Shown here one piece after another: positions 1-6,281 of a DNA stretch of 14,083 nucleotides. The position numbers and the translations under genes were made by a program. The first letter of the stretch is position 1; every line of letters begins with the position of its first letter. The stretch spans positions 1 through 14,083 of the forward strand of contig DANX01000066.1 in the NCBI GenBank assembly GCA_002502295.1, given 5' to 3'. Source of the DNA: Euryarchaeota archaeon UBA561. Lineage in GTDB: Archaea > Thermoplasmatota > Poseidoniia > Poseidoniales > Poseidoniaceae. The notes beneath the pieces were generated by a model. It had not been told where the DNA came from and did no database searches. It was given only the letters and a program-made list of their open reading frames with translations.

Positions 1-242
1 ACCGCGGTCTGGATCGTCATGTGGAGCGAGCCGGTGATCCGGGATCCCTTGAGTGGGTGCTTGCCTGCATATTCGGCCCTGAGGGCCATCAGACCGGGCA
101 TCTCGTGTTCGGCCAGCTCGATTTCCTTGCGTCCGAAAGCCACCGTCTCGGCGGAAAGGTCGGGGACCTTGAACGGGAAGTCGTTGAAGAGCGGCTGCCC
201 TGTCGAAAGGAAGGTTCCGGCTTCGGAAGCGGTGGCGGTCAC
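1..242 (-). CDS. ahcY: Adenosylhomocysteinase, N-terminal part (truncated by window edge)
   Basis: This enzyme hydrolyses S-adenosylhomocysteine to adenosine and homocysteine in the cytoplasm, using bound NAD, and so clears the by-product of SAM-dependent methylation. About 80 residues are visible. Reverse-strand translation gives the family's N-terminal signature, with GRKEIELAEHEMPGLMALR followed by PLKGSRITGSLHMTIQTA, which begins the substrate-binding domain. The NAD-binding domain and C-terminus lie beyond base 1. The start is GTG at 242-240, with AGGAG (251-255) 8 nt upstream; no better start lies in frame. The AEHEMPGLMALR form is that of bacterial and eukaryotic enzymes, not the shorter archaeal and Thermotoga type (family knowledge). 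The gene is divergent from the Cys-cluster gene at 474, with a palindrome midway. High GC and a bacterial-type sequence set it apart from the rest of the window. Confidence 0.95.
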   Translation of the reverse strand, partial: MTATASEAGTFLSTGQPLFNDFPFKVPDLSAETVAFGRKEIELAEHEMPGLMALRAEYAGKHPLKGSRITGSLHMTIQTA

Positions 243-250
243 GGTGCGAG

Positions 251-255
251 CTCCT
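251..255 (-). promoter_or_regulatory. Shine-Dalgarno of ahcY
   Basis: AGGAG on the reverse strand, 8 nt before the GTG at 242. It decides that start, since no ATG lies nearby in frame. Confidence 0.7.
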
Positions 256-344
256 GGTTCGTGGTGATTCTGGCGATGCTTATCAACTGAAAAACGGCTT
301 CGAAGTGGGACGAAGGCTGGTTTCGCCCATTCGACCGGGTTTTC

Positions 345-368
345 ATCCATTCATCCGGATGAATGGAT
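345..368. promoter_or_regulatory. Perfect 24-bp palindrome, candidate shared operator
   Basis: The arm ATCCATTCATCC (345-356) is followed at once by its exact reverse complement (357-368), with no loop. Past one C/C mismatch (344/369), three more pairs (341-343 with 370-372) extend the symmetry. Each arm is itself a repeat: TCATCC occurs at 343-348 and 351-356, 8 bp apart, and GGATGA/GGAT-C-A mirrors it, giving four half-site-like hexamers. The centre (356/357) lies 114-118 bp from both flanking start codons (242 and 474), almost exactly midway. Zero spacing and the absence of a T-run argue against a terminator and fit a site for a dimeric or tetrameric regulator of both divergent genes. The regulator is unknown. 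The symmetry is seen directly; the operator role is inferred. Confidence 0.6.
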
Positions 369-473
369 CAAATGATAGCTCTCCAGGCCTCCCCCAGTCA
401 ATTCGTACTCGAACCGCGAGGCCAAAACCAATGGGTGTATTCTGGAGGATCATTCTTCAGCTCGGAGCCCCCG

Positions 474-2204
474 ATGACCTTTTCCAGCCTTGCCGTCGTG
501 TTCCTGATCGGACTCGTGTCCAACCTCTCCACTTCCCATGAGCCATCGAGCGAGGAACGAATCGGAGCTCCCTACCTGCTCGACACCTGCGTCGTGAGTG
601 GCAAGAAGCTGCCGTCCGACGGCGGCGTGGTCGCGATTCTGGACGGAGAGACCGACGCCGGGCAGAAGGGGCGGGAAGTCCGGTTCTGCTGCTCGAACTG
701 CAAGGCGACCTTCCTCAAGGATCCCGCGAAGTTCATCCCCAAGCTCGACGAGATGATCATCGCGGACCAGATGCCGCGATATCCCAGAACGGTGCCCTGC
801 ATCGTGATGCTCGACGAATCGCTCCCCGATCCCACTGGCGAGGACGCGCGGGACTGCAAGATGCTCGTGAGCGGAAACCGCCTCATTCGGCTCTGTTGCA
901 ACAAGTGCGTCCGAATGTTCAAGAGGAGCCCCGGAAAGTATCTGGAGGTACTCGATGCCGCGGTGATCGAAGAAGCCATGAAGGCCCATCAGACCGAAGA
1001 CAGACCTGAATGGGACCGGTCTTCGGGTTGGGGCGATATTCGGTTCAATCGGAAGCGAATCAAAACCGGCACCTTGCGCACCATTCATTTGCCGCTGCTC
1101 AACGTGAGCTTGGGGGATGCATGGCCCGTCCCGGTGACCATTATCCACGGAAGTCGACCGGGCCCGTGCATCACCGTCATAGGAGGTATCCACGGCGACG
1201 AGTTGACCGGCCCTTCGACGTGTACACACCTGCTCAGCAATGCGTTCACCGACCCAGGTAAACCACTCGACCCGAAAAGCCTGGCAGGAACACTCCGAAT
1301 CGTTCCCGTGGTCAATTTACCCGGCTACCGCATGAAGTCCCGCTATTTTCCAGACGGACGAGATCTCAACCGCCAATTCCCGGGCGACCCCGGCGGGTCA
1401 ACCACGCGGCGTGTTGCGCACCAAATATGGACGCATTTGGTGGAGGACAGCGATGCCATTATCGATTTGCACAGCGCTGCCAAAGGCCGCACAAACATGC
1501 CCCAGGTTCGCTGCGATTTGAAACATACAAGTTCTTACTTACTTGCAAAGTCATTCGGCATTGAAATCATTCTCGACTCCATTCCAACCAAAGGAACACT
1601 GCGCCGAACGGGCAACGCCGCTGACATCCCAGTGGTCACCTATGAAGGAGGGGCAGCAGACACCTTGGGCGACCAATCCGTCAAAGTTGCCGTGCACGGC
1701 GTCATGAACGCTTTGCGCTCCATGCGAATGGTCCCCGGCAATCCGCAACGGCCCAAGTTCCGAATCATGGCCAGTGGCTCGACGTGGCTTCGTGCGGCTG
1801 AAGGAGGTCTCTTGGACATGTTCGTCCAAGCCGGCAGCGTGATGCGCGAAGGTGAAGTGGTGGCGACCATTTCAGACCCAGCTACACCGGGGATGTCGGT
1901 GGACATCGTCGCCCCAGAAGACGGCCTGATCATCGGTGCTGCCACCAATCCATTTACTGCAGCAGGAATGCCCGTTGGCCATTTTCTCCCCATATCGAAA
2001 CATTTCGCACTCCTGGAAGAGCAGATCGATGAAAATGGACAATTCATTGTCAACGGAAGTCAGGAAGAACGTGTGTGGCGAGAAGAGCACGAAATTAGCG
2101 AAATTTCACTCGACGGCGAGTGGTCTGGAGGAGAGGTTGATTCGGAGTGGATTGGCTCAAAATCGTCCGGCAGCGAAAAGGAGTTCGAAGAAGAAGCCGA
2201 ATAA
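474..2204 (+). CDS. Secreted double Cys-cluster domain joined to succinylglutamate desuccinylase/aspartoacylase (AstE/AspA) family domain
   Basis: The frame encodes 576 residues. The start is ATG 474, with GGAG at 464-467 and a hydrophobic signal peptide directly after it (MTFSSLAVVFLIGLVSNLS); the in-frame ATG at 363 lies in the palindrome and would bury that signal. Residues ~30-165 hold two related Cys motifs, TCVVSGKK...FCCSNC and DCKMLVSG...LCCNKC, like YHS/TRASH-type metal-binding modules. Residues ~183 onward form a zinc M14-like domain: GGIHGDE with H240 and E243 as ligands, DLNRQFPG (297-304) for substrate binding, DLH with H333 as third ligand, and YEGG with E391 as likely general acid/base. 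A C-terminal beta domain follows (RAAEGGLLDMFVQAG, VGHFLP), then an acidic tail. The family removes acyl groups from amino acids or related amides; the substrate here is unknown. Codon use changes near residue 170-182 (all 12 lysines are AAG before, 5 of 14 after), so the halves may not belong together. If so, the archaeal gene may begin near ATG 978. Confidence 0.8.
   Translation: MTFSSLAVVFLIGLVSNLSTSHEPSSEERIGAPYLLDTCVVSGKKLPSDGGVVAILDGETDAGQKGREVRFCCSNCKATFLKDPAKFIPKLDEMIIADQMPRYPRTVPCIVMLDESLPDPTGEDARDCKMLVSGNRLIRLCCNKCVRMFKRSPGKYLEVLDAAVIEEAMKAHQTEDRPEWDRSSGWGDIRFNRKRIKTGTLRTIHLPLLNVSLGDAWPVPVTIIHGSRPGPCITVIGGIHGDELTGPSTCTHLLSNAFTDPGKPLDPKSLAGTLRIVPVVNLPGYRMKSRYFPDGRDLNRQFPGDPGGSTTRRVAHQIWTHLVEDSDAIIDLHSAAKGRTNMPQVRCDLKHTSSYLLAKSFGIEIILDSIPTKGTLRRTGNAADIPVVTYEGGAADTLGDQSVKVAVHGVMNALRSMRMVPGNPQRPKFRIMASGSTWLRAAEGGLLDMFVQAGSVMREGEVVATISDPATPGMSVDIVAPEDGLIIGAATNPFTAAGMPVGHFLPISKHFALLEEQIDENGQFIVNGSQEERVWREEHEISEISLDGEWSGGEVDSEWIGSKSSGSEKEFEEEAE
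980..1020. other. Compositional and taxonomic breakpoint inside a reading frame
   Basis: Upstream codons nearly all end in G or C. Downstream, A- and T-ending codons such as AGA, CCT, GAA, GGT, GAT and ATT appear at once, and AAA becomes the common lysine codon. Upstream sequence is bacterial in character (ahcY, Cys-cluster protein); downstream genes look archaeal. No mobile element, tRNA or long repeat marks the spot. The reading frame passes through unbroken. This may be an assembly join or an ancient or recent fusion. Confidence 0.6.
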
Positions 2205-3461
2205 TCACGGAGAAACGAACGCAGCAACGGCAGCGTGAATCTCTTCGTCAAGCATGTTTCGCTTTTGGCTCTTAGCCACTTCGAAAAGGTGAGCAACAAG
2301 GTCGTCATCGGCCTCAATGCCCTCTTGTTCCAACCACCAAATGATGTTTGAGCGACCTGACATGTGGCCAATCCGAATCACTTGCTTCAGACCAAAATCC
2401 CCTGCGGGAACACCCGAATACACACGGTCTGCAAGCCAATCATCGCCCTTCCTCATGGCCTTGATGACCGCCGAAGCGTGCACACCGGTTCCGGTTTCGA
2501 AAGCATCCTCTCCAAAGACGGGATAGTTTCGAGGCAAGGGCACCTCGATGTATTCGTTGGCCTTTTGCATGTAGGTATCCAGCAGGGTCAAATCGTTGTC
2601 GATGATGCCCATGAGTTTGAGGTTAACCAAGGTCTGGTCAATGGGGGCATTTCCAGCTCGCTCACCGACGCCGAGGGCCGTGCCATGAAGAACATCGGCA
2701 CCCGCTTCAAGCGCAGCAAGGTTGTTGGCAATGCCCAATCCACGGTCTTGATGGCCGTGCCAGTTCACTTCAAATTCTCGGCGTTGATATCCTGCGTCTT
2801 TGATGACTTCCTCGTCAATAAAGGCAAGGAGTTTCTTCACGCCGTTTGGCGTCACATGCCCACAGGTATCGCAAACACAGAGACGACGAACGCCAAGTTC
2901 CATCGCTCGATGATAAATCATCTTCACGTCTTCGGGGTTCGACCGCGTCGTGTCCTCGGTCACGAACATCACTGGGACATCGTTCTCAACGGCATACGAC
3001 ACCGCTTTTTCCATGGTTGAAACCAATTTTTCCATGGTCCAACCTTCGGTGTACTGACGAATGGGGCTGGTTCCCAAGAAAGCCGAAGCTTGTATTTCCA
3101 TCTCGTGTTTTGCCTGCATTTCAACCAGTGGCTCAATATCACCCATCAGCGTACGAACAGCGGCACCGGGACGGATGGCGTAGTCGTTTTCTCGGATGTG
3201 AGTCAACATGGCGTCAATGTGTTTTCGGTGGAAAGGGCCAGCGCCAGGAAGACCGAGGTCAACCTTTTGGATTCCTAACTTTTCCATGTAGCCCAAGAGT
3301 TCTATTTTTTGTTCGATGGTCGGGTTGCGAGCACTTGGGCTCTGCAAGCCGTCGCGCAACGTCTCGTCGTCAAACCACACATCGTGCGGATGGTTGGCAG
3401 CGTTCCTTTTGAACTCATAATCAACCGTGTTCCAATCATAAATCAGAGAACGCTCGTCCAT
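2205..3461 (-). CDS. 2-isopropylmalate synthase / homocitrate synthase family enzyme (HMGL-like)
   Basis: This family condenses acetyl-CoA with a 2-oxo acid (2-oxoisovalerate for leucine, 2-oxoglutarate for lysine or coenzymes, pyruvate for isoleucine). From ATG 3461 the protein has 418 residues. The TIM-barrel signature DDETLRDG carries R36 and metal ligand D37; HGH carries H235 and H237; LGVGERAGNAP carries N271. After the barrel come GTGVHASAVIKA and IGHMSGRSN, matching the (S/T)G-H and G-SGR motifs of the catalytic subdomains. The roughly 110-residue C-terminal leucine-sensing dimer domain of classical LeuA is absent, so feedback control of that type is not expected. A TTG at 3494 would add 11 residues, but ATG 3461 with GGTGG 5 nt upstream is preferred. 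The stop TGA (2205-2207) directly abuts the opposing TAA (2202-2204). The gene follows gyrA by 114 nt on the same strand. The substrate cannot be told from sequence alone. Confidence 0.88.
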   Translation of the reverse strand: MDERSLIYDWNTVDYEFKRNAANHPHDVWFDDETLRDGLQSPSARNPTIEQKIELLGYMEKLGIQKVDLGLPGAGPFHRKHIDAMLTHIRENDYAIRPGAAVRTLMGDIEPLVEMQAKHEMEIQASAFLGTSPIRQYTEGWTMEKLVSTMEKAVSYAVENDVPVMFVTEDTTRSNPEDVKMIYHRAMELGVRRLCVCDTCGHVTPNGVKKLLAFIDEEVIKDAGYQRREFEVNWHGHQDRGLGIANNLAALEAGADVLHGTALGVGERAGNAPIDQTLVNLKLMGIIDNDLTLLDTYMQKANEYIEVPLPRNYPVFGEDAFETGTGVHASAVIKAMRKGDDWLADRVYSGVPAGDFGLKQVIRIGHMSGRSNIIWWLEQEGIEADDDLVAHLFEVAKSQKRNMLDEEIHAAVAAFVSP

Positions 3462-3575
3462 CAAAACCACCGCTGGGATGAAATCCCCCAGCAAGCCTGA
3501 GACGATGCCATCATGTTTGAATGCGTCGCTTGAGCGCTATCAGCAGAAATCCCAAAGGCAAAGATGGAGATTGCC

Positions 3576-6281
3576 TCACTCTTCTTCTCCAAGCGGAGAT
3601 TCCTCGTCCTCATCGTCAACATCCAAGAGGGAAGCAGACACTCGAGAGGAAAAGATGATTTCGTCGACGAATCCACCTTTTTGCTTGTTTCTCAACTCCA
3701 TCACCCGGGTACCACGCGTGGCTTTGCCGCTTGTTTCCTTGGTTTGAGAGACCCGGATTCGGATCATCATCCCAGACTTTGTCAACAAGAAGAGATGATC
3801 TTGGATGTCCGGGATGGTGCGAACGCTGATGATTGAGTCTTCGTGTTCTTCGTCGAGTTTCATCGTGCGTACGCCCTTCGCACCGGGTTTTGTCCGGCGG
3901 TAGCCGTCGGTGGCCATCTTCGGAGAACCATCGGCTTCGAACTTGGGATTGCCCGCCGCATCCGTGTCGTGCATCTTTTGTGCTGTACCAAGACGGCTGC
4001 GTTTCGCCATGCCGTATTTGGAAATGGTCAAGATGTGTTCATCAGCGCTTAGCATGGCCACCATACCGGCGACGAAACCGCCGCCTGAGCCCTTGCGGTC
4101 ACTGACCTTGATGCCGTAAACACCACCGGAAACCCGGCCAGAGGCACGAATCGCACCGCAGCTAAACCGAGAGGCATACCCCGTGGTGGAAATCATGACA
4201 ATATCATGGTCGTTGGTCGCTGACCGAACGTTGACAAGCGAATCGCCTTCTTTCTTGAAACGAAGTGCATACTTGCCGTTTCGATTGATACGAACGTATT
4301 CGGACAACGCTGTTTTCTTGATCAGGCCCAATCGCGTAGCAAAGAGGAGATAGTGGTGGTCCGGTTCCTCAAGCAACTCACGTGAAACTGGCAGAATACT
4401 GACGATGTTCTCGTCCTCCCGCAGGCTTTCCAAAAGATTACGGATGTGTGAACCTCTTGATTGTCGACTACCAAGGGGAGTTTCCCACGCTTTGAGGCCA
4501 TAGACACGACCTTGGTCGGTGAAAATCAACAAACGGTCCTTGCTGAAACACGCCGTGATGAGCTGAGGTGTGTCCTCTGTTTTCGTGGTGACACCTTTGA
4601 GCCCTCTGCCTCCTCTGTTTTGCGTCCGGAAGGTTTCGACTGGAGTGTGACGAATGTAGTTGTCTTCGCTGAGGGTAATTACGATGGCACGCTCTTCGAT
4701 CAAGTCCTCTCGGTCCATGGAGAGCGGCATCGGGTCAATGAACGAGCGACGATCGTCCCCGTGGCGGTCTACAAGTTCGGCAAGTTCCTCCTTGAGGATG
4801 CTCAGACGGCGAGGCCGTGAAGCGAGAATGTCCTCAAGGTCCGCAATGACGAGTTTCAATTCCTCGTGCTCGCCTTGGACCTTGGAGACGTCAAGTTGGC
4901 TCAATTGATACAACCGTCGTTCAGCAATGGCTTTTGCCTGTGCTTCGCTGAAATCGAAAGGCGCAATACCGGGCATGGCCTCATCGCCCCGCAAAACGGC
5001 TTCAAATTGGTCTCGGCTAGCGCTAGCTTTTCCGACGGCAACCACGTCATCAATCCGGTCTTGGGCCTTCACCAATCCTTCCAAAATGTGAGCGCGCGCC
5101 TTGGCCTTGTTCAAATCAAATCCAGCACGCCGTTCTACCACGGTTTCCCGATGGGCAACGTAGGTGTGAATCATCGTTGGAAGATTCAACAACACCGGGC
5201 GTCCATCGAGGATGCCCATCATGTTGGCGGAATACGATTCTTGCAAGCGGCTCGATTTGAAGAGCTGGTTCAGAACGGCATGTGGATCGGCGTTGTTCTT
5301 GACCTCGATGACCACTCGGATGCCTTCTTTCGAGGATTCATCTCGGATGTCTCGAATACCAACCACGACTTCTTTGTTCACCAAATCTGCGATTTGAACA
5401 AGCATGTCGGCTTTCTTGACCTGGTAGGGGATCTCGTGAACCACGATTCGCTTCCCTTTGTCATCATCAAAGACATCGCATTTGGAACGAACGTGGAAGC
5501 GGCCTTTGCCGGTGGCGTACATATCGATGATGCCATCGATGCCGTGAATGGAGGCCCCGGTTGGGAAATCGGGGCCTTTGACATGCTGCATGTATTCTTC
5601 TATAGAGATAGAAGGTTTGCCCTCAGCGCCGGTTTCAAGGATGGTATCGACGTGAAGGTTCACGGCGCCTGCCACTTCTGTCAGGTTGTGTGGAGGGATT
5701 CGAGTTGCCATACCAACGGCGATACCGTCGCTGCCGTTGAGCAGCAAGTTTGGAAGCCGTGCGGGGAGAACGGTCGGCTCGTTCTCTGAATCGTCAAAAT
5801 TGGGCTGGAAGTCGACGGTGTCTTTGTTGATGTCCTCCAGCATGTGCTTCGAAATTCGGTCAAGCCGACTCTCGGTGTACCGCATGGCGGCGGGTGGGTC
5901 GCCATCGATGGAACCAAAATTGCCTTGCCCATCAACGAGTGGGTATCGGAGTGAGAATTCCTGAGCCATGCGAACCATGGTGTCGTAAATCGATTGATCT
6001 CCGTGAGGGTGATACTTACCCATCACTTCACCAACCGAGCGAGCCGATTTGCTGAATTTCTTTTCAGCGGTGTGCCCGCCTTCGAACATGCCGTAGAGCA
6101 CGCGTCGGTGAACCGGTTTGAGGCCGTCTCGGGCATCGGGGAGTGCACGACCAATGATGACCGACATGGCGTAATTGATGTAGGAATTTTTCATTTCAGT
6201 GTTAAGCGAATGGTTCAGGATAATCTCGCCTGGCCCAGCCGCCCCGTCGTCAGTGGTTGTGGTTTCTTCATCAGATGTCAA
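3576..6281 (-). CDS. gyrA: DNA gyrase subunit A
   Basis: The 901-residue breakage-reunion subunit of type IIA topoisomerase works with GyrB to add negative supercoils using ATP. The winged-helix/tower core is complete: KYHPHGD (89-95), catalytic Y135 in AAMRYTE preceded by R134, and PNLLLNGSDGIAVGMAT. A GyrA-box-like QNRGGRG (554-560), needed for DNA wrapping in the family and normally Q-R/K-RGG-R/K-G, opens a six-bladed C-terminal domain, which marks this as gyrase and not topoisomerase IV. The residue equivalent to E. coli Ser83 is Gln96, while the Asp87 equivalent is kept (D100). An extra segment of about 25-30 residues (769-795) interrupts a late blade, and the C-terminus is a run of Asp and Glu. 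The start is TTG 6281, fixed by the strong ribosome site at 6288-6298. It overlaps the end of gyrB by 11 nt. Bacterial-type gyrase is known in several euryarchaeal lineages through old transfer. Confidence 0.97.
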   Translation of the reverse strand: MTSDEETTTTDDGAAGPGEIILNHSLNTEMKNSYINYAMSVIIGRALPDARDGLKPVHRRVLYGMFEGGHTAEKKFSKSARSVGEVMGKYHPHGDQSIYDTMVRMAQEFSLRYPLVDGQGNFGSIDGDPPAAMRYTESRLDRISKHMLEDINKDTVDFQPNFDDSENEPTVLPARLPNLLLNGSDGIAVGMATRIPPHNLTEVAGAVNLHVDTILETGAEGKPSISIEEYMQHVKGPDFPTGASIHGIDGIIDMYATGKGRFHVRSKCDVFDDDKGKRIVVHEIPYQVKKADMLVQIADLVNKEVVVGIRDIRDESSKEGIRVVIEVKNNADPHAVLNQLFKSSRLQESYSANMMGILDGRPVLLNLPTMIHTYVAHRETVVERRAGFDLNKAKARAHILEGLVKAQDRIDDVVAVGKASASRDQFEAVLRGDEAMPGIAPFDFSEAQAKAIAERRLYQLSQLDVSKVQGEHEELKLVIADLEDILASRPRRLSILKEELAELVDRHGDDRRSFIDPMPLSMDREDLIEERAIVITLSEDNYIRHTPVETFRTQNRGGRGLKGVTTKTEDTPQLITACFSKDRLLIFTDQGRVYGLKAWETPLGSRQSRGSHIRNLLESLREDENIVSILPVSRELLEEPDHHYLLFATRLGLIKKTALSEYVRINRNGKYALRFKKEGDSLVNVRSATNDHDIVMISTTGYASRFSCGAIRASGRVSGGVYGIKVSDRKGSGGGFVAGMVAMLSADEHILTISKYGMAKRSRLGTAQKMHDTDAAGNPKFEADGSPKMATDGYRRTKPGAKGVRTMKLDEEHEDSIISVRTIPDIQDHLFLLTKSGMMIRIRVSQTKETSGKATRGTRVMELRNKQKGGFVDEIIFSSRVSASLLDVDDEDEESPLGEEE

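Noticed and set aside
363..473. Upstream in-frame ATG for the 474 gene
   Set aside because: It would start inside the palindrome, lacks a ribosome site and puts 37 residues before a clear signal peptide.
86..996. Repeated CCATCAGACCG at 86-96 and 986-996, the second near the suspected breakpoint
   Set aside because: An 11-bp match within 1 kb is expected by chance in roughly one window in ten, and both copies encode ordinary codons. It is not evidence for a recombination site.
450..1229. 259-codon minus-strand open frame opposite the 474 gene
   Set aside because: Its composition is rich in His, Arg, Gly and Val, as expected for the complement of a GC-rich gene. It crosses the suspected breakpoint and shows no motif.
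3462..3575. Small GGGAT/ATCCC stem in the gap between gyrA and the synthase gene (near 3472-3486)
   Set aside because: The stem is five base pairs with no T-run, so there is no good case for a terminator or operator.
4866..5789. 307-codon plus-strand open frame inside gyrA
   Set aside because: It is a shadow on the strand opposite a complete, motif-rich gyrA. It has no recognisable domain and no ribosome site.
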